Position numbers and translations under genes: made by a program
Part shown: piece after piece, positions 44,764 through 54,721 of the stretch
Layout: each line of letters starts with the position of its first letter
Numbering within the stretch: the stretch's first letter is position 1
The notes under the pieces: model-generated
What the model saw: the letters and a program-made list of their open reading frames with translations, nothing else
Told to the model about the DNA's origin: nothing
The model's database searches: none
Source of the DNA: Adiantum capillus-veneris
Taxonomy: Eukaryota; Streptophyta; Polypodiopsida; Polypodiales; Pteridaceae
Assembly (NCBI GenBank): GCA_014529385.2
Contig: CM043962.1
Location: 39,614,098-39,678,097, forward strand
DNA length: 64,000 bases
Direction: 5' to 3'

Positions 44764-45816
44764 TCTGTATGTTTTATTTTGTAGATGAATTCAACATCCA
44801 TCAGCTTGTCAATATCCTCTTTGATTCGTTTAGAAAATGTGTCATTATATGTGTAAGGACGCTGTTTGCTAGGTTTGGCATCTGATTTCAACAGAATTGT
44901 ATGTTGGCATATCGATGGATCAACTCCTTTGAGGTCTTTGTAGGACCATGCAAACACATCTTTATACTTCTTGAGAAGTTGTGTTAGTAGTTTTTCTTCT
45001 TCACGCTCTAAATCAATTGCGATAGAAACCGGCTGAGGATTTTCATCTAGCTCAGCGAGTTCTATCCGTTTTGCATTTTTCGGCTCATCGTAGGATTCCT
45101 GGTTTATTCTTTCCCTGATTGGTGGTGTCATTATGATTTTTCTGTCTTGGATGGTGAATTTCCGATAGTGGGATGGTACATTCATGTTTCCTTTTTCTGA
45201 CTCCTCCTTACCATCACTTTCTCCCTCAGGCGTCCATACCTCTTGTAATGACCGTTTTAGTTCTTGGTATTTCTTTTTACGCTCCAATTTGGTCCACTCT
45301 GGGTCTTTTGTTTTTTCTTGTTTTGATTTTTGAGATTTTTTTTAATTTTGTTCCTGTTTTAGCTTTCCGTACTTGTTTTATTTCCTCTTGCGTCCGTTCC
45401 CTTCGAACTTTTGAGAATCTTCCTGATATTTGGTCTTTTACACAATCTTCTGCCTTGACAAGCATTAGATAGTGAGTTTTATCTTTTATCCTGGGCATAA
45501 GGTTCTCCCTCATTTTGTTTTCTGCTCGTTTTTTCCTATAGCATTCTTGGCGTCTAGGGTGCTGATTGACAAAATCATAAAACTTGATATTCGTTGTTTT
45601 CTCCCCACGCTCGCTTGAGCTGTCTGAACACTCATTATCTGCATCGTTATTTACATCCAGATGCTCAGAGGAGTTATAAAACTCTTCTTGTTCTGGTGGT
45701 TCTACAGTCTCACCTCCTGCTGGTATAAGGTTTACCATATAATAGGGTAGCACATCATAGACATCCTTATCGCAAAATTTTGTCGTCGGGCTATCTGTAA
45801 TTGTACAGACATCCAA
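44706..45816 (-). pseudogene. Spacer between protease and RT, element C
   Basis: Two overlapping minus-strand frames. The downstream one ends in the conserved pre-RT block (LLTQLLKKYKDVFAWSYKDL, then VDPSICQHTILLK, then KIKHTDWVSPIVV) that precedes RT in plant Ty3 elements. The upstream one is charged and low in complexity. Confidence 0.75.
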
Positions 45817-45972
45817 TGTTGCTAGTATGTGTTCCCATTCCAGAGGTTCTAAAGCATCTTCGGGAAAAGGTTCCGGAATATAATCCTTGTCCTCAATAGC
45901 TCTTTCTAAGACGCATTCCTCTCTTTTTCAGCTCCCACAATGTGAAGCTCCACACATCCATATCTTTTTTTT

Positions 45973-46512
45973 TTACCCTAACCATGCTGGGAGTTCGGAC
46001 CCTGCCAATGTAGCTGAATCAAACTCTTCCACTGGTGTCTGGTTTACATCTTTGTAACTGTGGTCTTTCAGGTGTATTTTGGTTGTAGCCTCGCCATGTC
46101 TGAGGTATATGTGATCGTAACCCCAATCCTGGACCATCTTTAATTGTCTCATGAATGGTCTTCCCAAGATGATCTCGTAATTGTTCTTTTTGTCGAAATC
46201 GACTATTGCAAATGTATGCTCATACTCGATTCCGCACAAGGTGACAATTACTTTTTCTAAGAGTCCTAGAGGCTTTTCCATGAACCCATCTGCCAATTGC
46301 AATTTCATTATGGTAGCTCTCAAAGCCAGTTTTCTCCATTTTTTACAGATTTCCTTGGTGGCGATAGCGATTCTTGCTCCACTGTCAAGAATATCTTTGG
46401 AAACTACTCCTTGGAATTCTACTGGTAGCGTGGTGTTTCCATCTTCTCCCTCGCAATATTCTCCAGCCTTGTTTAAAGGTACTGGCCTTGTGTTTGGTTG
46501 AGGCTTGTCCAA
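45973..46512 (-). CDS. Aspartic protease of element C
   Basis: 179-codon frame with VVSKDILDSGARIAIATKE (D-S-G catalytic triplet), MKLQLADGFMEKPLG, FAIVDFDKKNNYEIILGRPF and MVQDWGYDHIYL. This is the Ty3/plant retropepsin pattern, the active enzyme being a dimer that cleaves gag and pol. It lies upstream of the RT spacer as expected for the pro-RT-RH-IN order. Confidence 0.85.
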   Translation of the reverse strand: MDKPQPNTRPVPLNKAGEYCEGEDGNTTLPVEFQGVVSKDILDSGARIAIATKEICKKWRKLALRATIMKLQLADGFMEKPLGLLEKVIVTLCGIEYEHTFAIVDFDKKNNYEIILGRPFMRQLKMVQDWGYDHIYLRHGEATTKIHLKDHSYKDVNQTPVEEFDSATLAGSELPAWLG

Positions 46513-46554
46513 TTCTCTGATGCTGTCTTGAAGCTTCGAGGTGGGGTCTTTTAC

Positions 46555-47049
46555 TCAAAATGTTTCTAAGCATTTGCCTACTGTGGTCCACATGTTTGGT
46601 CGTAACCTAAGGAGTTCGGCTACTATGATTGTGCATGCCACCGGGGTGGACAATAACTCAATCAACCCTTGTGAATCCATCACTCTGTTAGAAGAAAGTC
46701 TTTGAGATGGGATTGCTCTCACCTCAGACTTGGCTTCATACTCTCCTAGGTAGGAAGGTAGAGTTTTTAGCGAGTGTGGTTGGTTGTGCCCTGAACTAAT
46801 TGATCCCTGGTCTCCCCCTTGTGAATGCATATCAAAGTTCATTTGTGATCTTGCCTCAAATTCTTCAATAGGAGGTAAGATCTCATTTTTCTCTTTTCTG
46901 GTTCTATTCATGTGGTAAATCACCCTGTTAGCTTCGTTGGCATCACAGATTTGCTTCCTCAGGTCATCTAGACCGTTACAATCCTTACCCATTTCTACCA
47001 ATGTTTTAGGCTGAAACCCATTGATTGTCTCATCTGTTGTATTTGGCAC
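46555..47049 (-). CDS. Gag-pro linker region of element C
   Basis: 164-codon minus-strand frame just upstream of the protease, hydrophilic, no domain recognised (DGFQPKTLVEMGKDCNGLDD, RKEKNEILPPIEEFEARS). It probably belongs to the C-terminal part of gag-pro. The stretch 47050-47530 shows no supported coding content. Confidence 0.45.
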   Translation of the reverse strand: MPNTTDETINGFQPKTLVEMGKDCNGLDDLRKQICDANEANRVIYHMNRTRKEKNEILPPIEEFEARSQMNFDMHSQGGDQGSISSGHNQPHSLKTLPSYLGEYEAKSEVRAIPSQRLSSNRVMDSQGLIELLSTPVACTIIVAELLRLRPNMWTTVGKCLETF

Positions 47050-47531
47050 TATGATAGGTTCTCCCCTAGACTCAAGGCAGTCGTGAGTCTCTCCTTCGTG
47101 TCTACTTGTTTCTCTAAAGTTGGTTTGATAGGGGTTGGAGTTGGTACTTCATGCCAACTTGCAGGTTTACCAAGCGGGTTTTCTATCAAGGATTGAGTTG
47201 TTTCAATCATCTTTCACACATTTCCAACCTCTGTTTTTCTATCTCGGCGTATGGATATGTCACCCATCTTTGCTCTTGGGTTTGGTTGTTTTTGAGTCTG
47301 GCTTTGCCCGGGGGGTTCACCTTACATAGTATGTAACCTATCACGTGAGTTCAACAGAAGGGTATTTAAATCCCTTAAAACTTACAGAAATAAATTTACA
47401 TAAGGATATGTTTTTTACAAATCTTAAAAAAATCTACAGATTTTAAAAGAAAAGGGTTCATTATATTTCCTAGAAAATTCACAGAATAGAGATTTTAGAA
47501 AAAGAGCCTGAACACACGTGATACAATAGTC

Positions 47532-47780
47532 TTAAATATAGTGAACCCCCCGGGTGGCTTTGTAGGCTTTTAAAAGTGCGTCTAACTGCTCATTTACCTT
47601 TTCTGCCAACACTGATCCTCCTAATCCTGCACTTTTGGGTTCTATTATTTCCTTGGGTGCTAGGGTTTCCGCAGTGTGTGAGCTTAGACTAGCTAGATCC
47701 TCTAACCGCTCTAGTCTATCCTTTGTGTGTTTCAACTCCTCGGATAGAGCCGTTTTCTCTCGTTCTCTCTTGGCTTTCAT
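47532..47780 (-). CDS. Short coiled-coil segment of element C gag-pro
   Basis: 82-codon frame with EREKTALSEELKHTKDRLERLEDL, a likely coiled coil, then a Gly/Ala linker. It lies between the zinc knuckles and the protease linker and is probably part of the same polyprotein with broken frames. Confidence 0.4.
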   Translation of the reverse strand: MKAKREREKTALSEELKHTKDRLERLEDLASLSSHTAETLAPKEIIEPKSAGLGGSVLAEKVNEQLDALLKAYKATRGVHYI

Positions 47781-47891
47781 ACGTGCCTTTCTAGCTTTTC
47801 AAGTGCTTCTTTGATTTTTCAATTCTGAACTTGGGGCATCCGTTTTTGGCTCTTCAATTTTGGGTTCGTTCGTCATTCTTTGAGCTTGGGC

Positions 47892-48203
47892 TCATGTCAC
47901 TGCCTGAATAGGTATTATTGTCTTGTTTTCTGACCCTCCACTGGAAGGCACTGCTTCCAGCATGTTCAAGGTAGTTTTTGCTCCTTTGCCCGGGTTCTTA
48001 GGGCAATTAGGAATCAAATGAGTAACTCCACACTCGATGCAATATGCATTGACTCTAATGATTTCATCATGAGGACAGTCTCTTAACCAATGGTCTCCAC
48101 CACACTTGTAGCAGGGTCCCTTAGGCTGTTGAGGTGCTCCTTGAGCTCCTGTTTGTTGGTATGCATGTATCTGCCCGCCCATGCCTCCGTTGGCTATGAA
48201 CAA
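47892..48203 (-). CDS. Nucleocapsid zinc knuckles of element C
   Basis: Two CCHC knuckles: CYKCGGDHWLRDC and CIECGVTHLIPNC, both C-x2-C-x3-H-x4-C, a spacing common in plant Ty3 gag. They bind the RNA genome. The frame is open over 103 codons. Confidence 0.85.
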   Translation of the reverse strand: MFIANGGMGGQIHAYQQTGAQGAPQQPKGPCYKCGGDHWLRDCPHDEIIRVNAYCIECGVTHLIPNCPKNPGKGAKTTLNMLEAVPSSGGSENKTIIPIQAVT

Positions 48204-48245
48204 TAATGTTCATTCATCCAAGCTATATCTTCCTTCTCCTGCTGC

Positions 48246-48701
48246 CTATGCAGTTGTTGGTGGTTCTGCACTTCCTATCATGCTCCAAGGTTCCGGCGTT
48301 GGGGGTTCTTCCACTGGATAATAGACAGGATTTGCATCATATCCATTGGGATCTTTGTAATATGCATGCATAGGCACCAAATCCTTCTCTTCTGGTTCAG
48401 TTACGGTTGGTGTGTATCTTATGCCGACTGGTCGTAATCCTGGTAGGGGTGGTTGCTGCCCCAACACTGGTTGTGGTCTTTCTACACCTACAGGTCTTGG
48501 TAGGTTGCCTACTTGATACCTAGGCATTGGTGGAATTTGAGGAGATGCTACCTGAGCCTGGGGAGCATAAAGTCTTTCTCTCACATATCCCTTGTTATAA
48601 TAACATTCCTCCGTCACGTGGTTTGTCCATTTTTGTTCAATAGCACACCTCTTTGGCTGTTTAGCCTGAGGCTTGGCATACAGGTTAATCTTTTTTAGCA
48701 C
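48246..48701 (-). CDS. Proline-rich gag segment of element C
   Basis: 151 codons with an upstream Lys/Cys/His stretch (NHVTEECYYNKGYV) and then Pro/Gln-rich sequence (RPVGVERPQPVLGQQPP). It contains YYKDPNGYDANPVYYP, which echoes the Y-x-D-x-x-G motif of the leader ORF. It lies between the gag core and the zinc knuckles. Confidence 0.6.
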   Translation of the reverse strand: MLKKINLYAKPQAKQPKRCAIEQKWTNHVTEECYYNKGYVRERLYAPQAQVASPQIPPMPRYQVGNLPRPVGVERPQPVLGQQPPLPGLRPVGIRYTPTVTEPEEKDLVPMHAYYKDPNGYDANPVYYPVEEPPTPEPWSMIGSAEPPTTA

Positions 48702-48719
48702 TTCTTCTACAAGCTGCTC

Positions 48720-49367
48720 CTAGCTTACAGCTACTTCTTCTTTCGGTGTTGTCTTAGTGGACTTGCTTCCACTTTGTTGTGAGGATGAATCATCGTCAAG
48801 ATCCTTGAATTCACCCTCTTTGTTGACCACACAATTGTCTACTACGAGGTAAAGAGCCTCCTTAGTTAACTCATTTAACGTCGTGCTCCTCTTCATATGT
48901 AAGTCCTTCTGGAGATCTGCATTTCTTAGTCCTTGGATAAATATAAGCATAAGTCTGGACTGATTTGTCAGTTCTTCCACAGGGAAAAACTTAACATATC
49001 TTTTTAGTCGTAGGGTTGTCTTTTGCATAAACTCCTCTTCTTTCTGTTTGAATTTATGGATTTGTGAGACTGTATTATGAGCTATCCCCCTTTGTGAGAA
49101 TTCCTCAATAAACTCGTCAACAAACACCTCCTCCATAGACTCAAAGTCTCTACACTCCACAGAGTCAAACCAAGTAGCAACATCCTCCTCTAGGGTCAGT
49201 CCAAACCCTGCAAATTGGGTAGGGAAGTCTAACACCTCTTCAGCTCTAATTACACGCACAAAGGCTGCTACATGATCTCTAGGATCTCTGTTTCCAGTGT
49301 ATTTCTTGTTTACCCATTTTTGCACTTGAGAAGGTCTAATTCTACGATGGTCTACAAATCTCATCAT
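48720..49367 (-). CDS. Gag core (retrotransposon gag family), element C
   Basis: 215-codon frame with VQKWVNKKYTGNRDPRDHV, EEDVATWFDSVECRDFESME, VDEFIEEFSQRG and ETTLR-like KTTLRLKRYVKFFP blocks, followed by FIQGLRNADLQKDL. This is the helical Ty3 gag fold that builds the particle. The frame is intact here. An acidic Ser-rich tail follows. Confidence 0.8.
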   Translation of the reverse strand: MMRFVDHRRIRPSQVQKWVNKKYTGNRDPRDHVAAFVRVIRAEEVLDFPTQFAGFGLTLEEDVATWFDSVECRDFESMEEVFVDEFIEEFSQRGIAHNTVSQIHKFKQKEEEFMQKTTLRLKRYVKFFPVEELTNQSRLMLIFIQGLRNADLQKDLHMKRSTTLNELTKEALYLVVDNCVVNKEGEFKDLDDDSSSQQSGSKSTKTTPKEEVAVS

Positions 49368-49498
49368 TGGATCTCCTCATCCTAATCGATATACCTCCTC
49401 TGGCCTTTGGTAGTGGGCGGGTTCCTCTCCTAGTGGTGCTCCTAAGCCATAATTTCTGACGGTTTTTGCAAGAGATGGCTCATCTCGTCGAAATCGTT

Positions 49499-49922
49499 CT
49501 ATGGGTGGTCTTCCAGGCTCTGTTGACCCTTGAGTTTTTGGCTTAATCTCGCCTTGATACCGTGAATAGAGTGGTGGTTCTTGTAAATCCTGTAGCCCTC
49601 GTGCGGCTGGATAACCATCTCAGTTTCGGTCTTGTTCGAATGTTGCACTCTGTCGAAGCCATGCCTGCAATGATGGTTGGGATGCTGGTTGGTTTTGGTA
49701 GTTGAACGTCTGTTGTCGGGTAGAATGTGAAGTCGTGTCGTACTCTTCTGAAAATGGATTTTTTGACTTGCTAGGGGTATAGGTGTCCCTTGGAACTTCT
49801 TCAGAGGCATATGTTGATGTTTCTGGAACTGTTGCCTTTTCTACCTCCTCTGGGAGAATACGTTTGTATTCTCTTCCGTACCTATCAACAAAAAAAAATA
49901 TCCTTCCCCATAGCAATTTCAT
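49499..49922 (-). CDS. N-terminal gag extension with a Y-x-D-type motif
   Basis: Overlapping frames; the longer starts near 49922 and has IFFFVDRYGREYKRILPEE, the same Y/F-x-D-x-x-G-x-x-Y motif as the repeats upstream, then Ser/Thr/Gln-rich sequence. It links the repeat ORF to gag. Confidence 0.5.
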
Positions 49923-51020
49923 AAGAGAATAAGTAAAGAACCTTGTCTTTGCTTAATTCGTTTAGGTAGGGTTCTTTGCAATGGAAGTAAGAGACTACAC
50001 CCTCGCTCTCATGCTTGTAAATTTCCACATTCTCATTATAGATTGAGACCCTGGTTGTTTTCTCCAGGTCGATCAATGTTTGGAGGAAATTCCCGAGTTT
50101 CTAAAACCATTTTTGCTTTCGCTACGTTATCTCCATATCTGTTGTAATCCTCAGGGTTACTAACTATTAGATAGTGGTTCCCCTTTTTGTCTCGGAATCT
50201 ATCTCCATCATCATAGACTCGAATTATTTCCAGTCTTTGAGCAGGTCTTTCTTCAATACAAATACACTTGCGTCCTCCATAGTCAGAATAAACTAGGGCT
50301 CCCCTCGAGTTTTTTCCTTCTAAGAAGATTATAGTGAACTTGGAATCGTTCAAAGGATTTAGGGAGGTGCTTCCTCCTGGCATTGGTCCTTCATTGGATA
50401 GAAACCTCCTGGCTGTTGACTACCCATCATGAAGAAGGACTTATCAGATGAAGTGTCAGTATCACTACCCTCCTCATAATCGGTGCTAGTGGATCTAGCC
50501 TTGCCTAAGTTACACTTTCCTCGGTGGACACTAAGCTACCATGATCCCCTGCTACCTTTTGATCAATGTTTGGAGGCTGTTCCTGAGTTTCTGAAACCAT
50601 TTTTGCTTTCGCTACGTTATCTCCATATCTGTTGTAATCCTCAGGGTTACTAACTATTAGAGAGTGGTTCCCCTTTTTGTCTCGGAATCTATCTCCATCA
50701 TCATAGACTCGAATTATTTCCAGTCTTTGAGCAGGTCTTTCTTCAATACAAATACACTTGCGTCCTCGATAGTCAGAATAAACTAGGGCTCCCCTCGAGT
50801 TTTTTCCTTCTAAGAAGATTATAGTGAACTTGGAATCGTTCAAAGGATTTAGGGAGGTGCTTCCTCCTGGCATTGGTCCTTCATTGGATAGAAACCTTCT
50901 GGCTGTTGACTACCCATCATGAAGAAGGACTTATCGGATGAAGTGTCAGTATCACTACCCTCATAATCGGTGCTAGTGGATCTAGCCTTGCCTAAGTTAC
51001 ACTTTCCTCGGTGGACACTA
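49923..51020 (-). CDS. Y-x-D-x-x-G repeat ORF of element C, duplicated
   Basis: Two near-identical minus-strand ORFs (50505-50873 and 50036-50383) start MPGGSTSLNPLNDSKFTIIF and carry ALVYSDYGGRKCICIEERP and DRFRDKKGNHYLIVSNPED. They stem from a direct 490-bp duplication. The motif is the one found repeatedly in element B at 22.5-24.4 kb. Between the copies and after them are Asp/Ser-rich pieces. It is the first ORF behind the leader palindromes, ahead of gag. Extra ORFs upstream of gag are known in Ogre-type Tat elements, but I cannot match this one to them. Confidence 0.55.
50040..51020. repeat. 490-bp direct tandem duplication
   Basis: The sequence from GATCAATGTTTGGAGG at about 50070 to about 50530 repeats at about 50560-51020, offset 490 bp (TTTTGCTTTCGCTACG at 50111 and 50601). 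Only scattered differences are seen, so the duplication is recent relative to the decay of pol. Confidence 0.95.
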
Positions 51021-52865
51021 AGCTACCCTGATCCCCTGCCACCTTTTGATCTCTAAGAATGTGTCTTCCTGATCTTAAATTCATCAAACTTAGCAATGCA
51101 ATTTAACACAAGTCCAAAAGGATCAGTTTTCGCACAACTTCTTGCTTTGCCGCTGAATATACCTGTACACAAGCGTTTAATTTCGACAATCGAATCAAAG
51201 AATTTAACCGCTAGAGGTGGTCTTAGTAATGATTGGTATAACTGGAGGGTTAACCTCAACCACTCCTGTATTTTATACACTTCTGATGTTCTAGATTGGG
51301 TTTGCTAATCTAGAACTGTACTTCCCTCGGATGTTGGTCAATTTACATGGAAAGTGTTAATTCCGTCTTTGCTCCGTCAAAAGGTCAAACAAGGTCCAAA
51401 TTCACTTCTGAAAGAAGTTCTAGAACCCTCAAGTCAAATGGAACAGCACTGTATTTCCTATGTCAGCTTTTCTCTTCACTAAGCCCGTGTAGACATCCTA
51501 TGTGTAGGATGTCTTCTAGTCTGTTTTGCCTGGTTTTTGCACTATAGGTTCCCCTTGATGTGCTGAGTCCACAACCGTTTTTACTTTTTGATTTGGACAC
51601 CTACAAGCTGGTCAATTGATCAAAAATCTGTTCCAGCAGTCTGACCAGTCAAATCAACTCCAATTTGGATCAAAATTAACGAGGAGGCTTGCCTCAGGCT
51701 ATACAACACCCTACTATGCCTACAGTTAGTTTCTGGCTTCAATTTCATGCATTAGACATTCTATGTGTAGCATGTCTAACTGATCAATATGGCTTCAAAT
51801 GCAAAGAATAGACTCCCCTTAAGGTGCTGATCACTTTGGTATGCTCAAATCAGGGTTTGGAGTGCTAAATCACACAAAACACATCCTACACGTAGGATGT
51901 CTATTTGGCCTATTTGACCCCAGACTTGAGCCATAGCTTCCCCTTGATGTCAGCAACCCAATGCTATGCTTAGATTTTGGTTCGGATTTCAAAAGACCCC
52001 AATTTTAGCTGTTCTTGCCCTTTTCAATCAAAAATGCTAAAGTTTGTTTAAAACCCAATTTTTCTCACCCAATTGCGATGAAACCTTTCTCAGGCACTCA
52101 ATAAATCATGCAGATCATGCTCATGCAGCCATCCTAAGATTTTGGTCTTAAAATAATGCCTTGGCACAATTTGGGTAGGATGACTGGCAATTTATGTCTA
52201 TCTGGCCTTATCTTGTCAAGATATGGTCAAATTTCCACTTTCCATGTGAAAATAGGGTAAAACCTACCTTCTGAACACATTGGTCAACTCAGAATTTCAA
52301 AATTCCCACCAGATCACCCTGTAGACATCCTACGCGTAGGATGTCTCCTGGCTTAAAATTTATTTTTTTCTGACAGAAATGCTCCTGATGCTCTGCAACT
52401 CTCTCAGAAACACTCACAGAAACTTTTGAACTTCACTTCAGCTTTCAACCACTCTTTTGCATCTTTTACAACCTTGTGATGCACGACCTAACAGCAAGTA
52501 TAACATGCATGAAGTGCTCTAGATCATAAATCATGATGTCCTACTTACCCTACTCCTATTCATCATGTGAAATGATGATAATGGTGTTTTGGTTTCTTCC
52601 TAGCCTCTCCGGACTCTCAAGCTCTCCTTTCACCGCTTCTACCACTCCAACTCCTACTCTCTAGACCACAACTCAACTAATACCTAAAACTACCTAAGTC
52701 TACCTAAGTCGAAGGATCTAGACCAGACACATGCTACCTAGACTCCCTCTAAGATCTAGAGAGTCCTCCACCCTTTGATCCTATCTAAATGTAAAATGAG
52801 ACTCTGGAAAGCCAGAGAATCCCTATCCTCAAGGACTAGTCTCGGTCACCTACGTAGGGTTTTTG
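51021..52865 (-). other. 5' leader of element C
   Basis: About 1.8 kb of untranslated leader between PBS and first ORF, containing the palindromes. No ORF in it has recognisable content. Long leaders are common in plant Ty3 elements. Confidence 0.65.
51491..52346 (-). repeat. Leader palindromes of element C (four copies)
   Basis: Near-palindromes at 51491-51514, 51754-51777, 51879-51902 and 52323-52346. The last is a perfect 24-bp palindrome, half-site AGACATCCTACG. They lie between the PBS (52866) and the first ORF (50873). Spacing is 263, 125 and 444 bp. Confidence 0.93.
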
Positions 52866-52884
52866 TCCCCGGCAGTGGCGCCAA
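52862..52884 (-). other. Primer-binding site of element C
   Basis: Minus strand reads TTGGCGCCACTGCCGGGGA directly after the LTR end (...CCGCCAACA). This is the TGGCGCC...GCCGGGGA type typical of plant Tat/Athila elements. Confidence 0.9.
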
Positions 52885-53600
52885 TGTTGGCGGATACGCC
52901 GCGACGGAGGTCAGCACAACGAGAACTCACCTAACAAGATTTGTTAGGTAAGGACGAATCTCGACCCGCAGGCGTGTGGAAGCAAGCATAGGGTGTCAAT
53001 CTACACTCAACCGACTCTCGACTAATTCCTACAGAGGTCTCTACCCAATGTCTAAGCTACAGTATTCAGGAGTGCATAAGAGGAGATTTCCTACAATGCT
53101 TCCAAGAGCCAAATACCCATCAAACATGCTCGAAACGCCACAGAACTTGAAGGATACCCTACTAACACCAATAGGTCACTCTCCCTAAGGTCCATGAACC
53201 AAAATCCCAACCCTAAACACCTGGTGAAAAATCACGTAAGATGTCTGGTCGAAATTTGCAGGTCATTGTTTGTGAAAACTAAAGTGCCTAATGTGTAGCT
53301 CTACTCAATGTGAATGCGTGGATATGCTGAAATGCAAAAATGGATAACGTATGCTCACCAAATCACTATATGAAGCTCGTAGGTCGAGCTCGCAAAACCA
53401 GACCGTACACCCGCAATGAAGGTATGTGCGTGTAGCTCTCGTCGAGGGCAAGCTGCACTTCTCCGCACTCGATTATGACCACCGGTGCACGCATAGCGTC
53501 AAGATGAAACTCTCACTCTCTCTCGTACACAGTACGCTCACTCACAGACAGAACTTTTTTTAAAATGACTAAACGCATCTTTGAGATACATCAGTTTGAT
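52885..53600 (-). repeat. 5' LTR of element C (outer edge uncertain)
   Basis: In plus coordinates it starts TGTTGGCGGATACG at 52885, directly next to the PBS. The outer edge cannot be fixed because no second copy is present; sequence changes character by about 53.6 kb, before the minisatellite at 53.75 kb. Confidence 0.6.
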
Positions 53601-53749
53601 TGATAAACACAACAGCAAGTATTTCGATCTTTCAACTTTCACACGAACCAAGGCTTGAGCTTCTCAAAGGACCTTTGCCCAATTGTCACATGTGGGTGGC
53701 TATCTTTAAACTTCAAGAAATACTCTGTCTGCTTGAAAAAAATTGCATT

Positions 53750-54650
53750 TTTCTATATATCACACATAATAGCATAGCTACACATGCATTGGTATAAATA
53801 CATATAGCTATGCTACATAGCACAGTTAATAGCATAGATAGATAACTCAGCTTTCATTACATGCTCAATTTTGTTATATAACACATAATAGCATAGATAG
53901 GGATTTTTAGCTGTTATTGCACACACATCACACACGTCTTCTATATAGCACACATAGTGCTCTCATATTATAACACAGTTCTTCTACATAACACACAAAA
54001 GAGCATAGACAGGGATATTGTGCTATTATTACACATATCACACTCTACATAGCACACATAATAGTATAGACATGGATACCGGGCTACTATTACACTAACA
54101 TCTGCTATGTAGCACACATAGTGCTCTCATAATATTATAAAATCTGATAGCACACATAATACCATAGATAGGTATATTGTGCTAGTATACACACATGTCT
54201 GCTATATAGTAGACATGATGTTGTCATACTCTGATAGAGTCCTGCTACATGGCACACATAATAGCATAGACAGGACCATCGGGCTATTATTACACATAGT
54301 TATGCTATATAGCACTCATACTGCAAGAAATACATAATAGCATAGATAGGGACATTGGCCTCTTATTACACACACTAACGCTATATGGCACACATAGTGC
54401 TCTCAATATGTAATATAGCTCTTTCACATACCACACATCATATCATAGACAAGAACATTGTGCTATTATTACACACACTTTTACTATATAGCACGCATGT
54501 TGCTATCTTACTACAATAGAGTCCTTTTACATGGCACACTTATAGCATAACCAATGACATTGGGCTACACTTGTGCAATATAGCACACATAATAGCATAG
54601 GTAGAGACAATGGACTATCTTGACACATTACTTGGCTACATATCACATAT
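53750..54650 (-). repeat. Minisatellite downstream of the transposase exon
   Basis: Degenerate repeat of CACATAATAGCATAGATAGGGACATTG, GCTATTATTACACACA and CTATATAGCACACATAGTGCTC. On the gene strand it follows the transposase N-terminal exon and is probably its intron. It matches 33675-34195 in reverse complement at very high identity. Confidence 0.88.
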
Positions 54651-54721
54651 AGTAGGATGTACACAACTCCATAACACCCAATGGGTAGCTATTCATAAGA
54701 GTGAGATGTTTCACTTGAGAG

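Larger units (their letters stand above)
36051..53600 (-). mobile_element. Degenerate Ty3/gypsy element C (Tat/Athila-like), 3'-truncated
   Basis: Reading on the minus strand: LTR (about 53600-52885), PBS, leader with palindromes, Y-x-D-x-x-G repeat ORF, gag, zinc knuckles, protease, RT, RNase H, integrase with GPF-type C-terminus, second protease-like ORF with tryptophan motifs, non-coding stretch, second palindrome cluster, coiled-coil ORF. It ends at 36050 by fusion with the FCP1-like gene; no 3' LTR or polypurine tract was found. The alternative is that 36051-38850 is a separate nested element. I prefer one element because both palindrome clusters use the same half-site, which differs from that of element B. 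Confidence 0.75.

Noticed and set aside
52885-53600. A second copy of the element C LTR near 37-42 kb
   Set aside because: I scanned for TGTTGGCGGATACG and neighbouring boxes and found none, so a 3' LTR could not be called.
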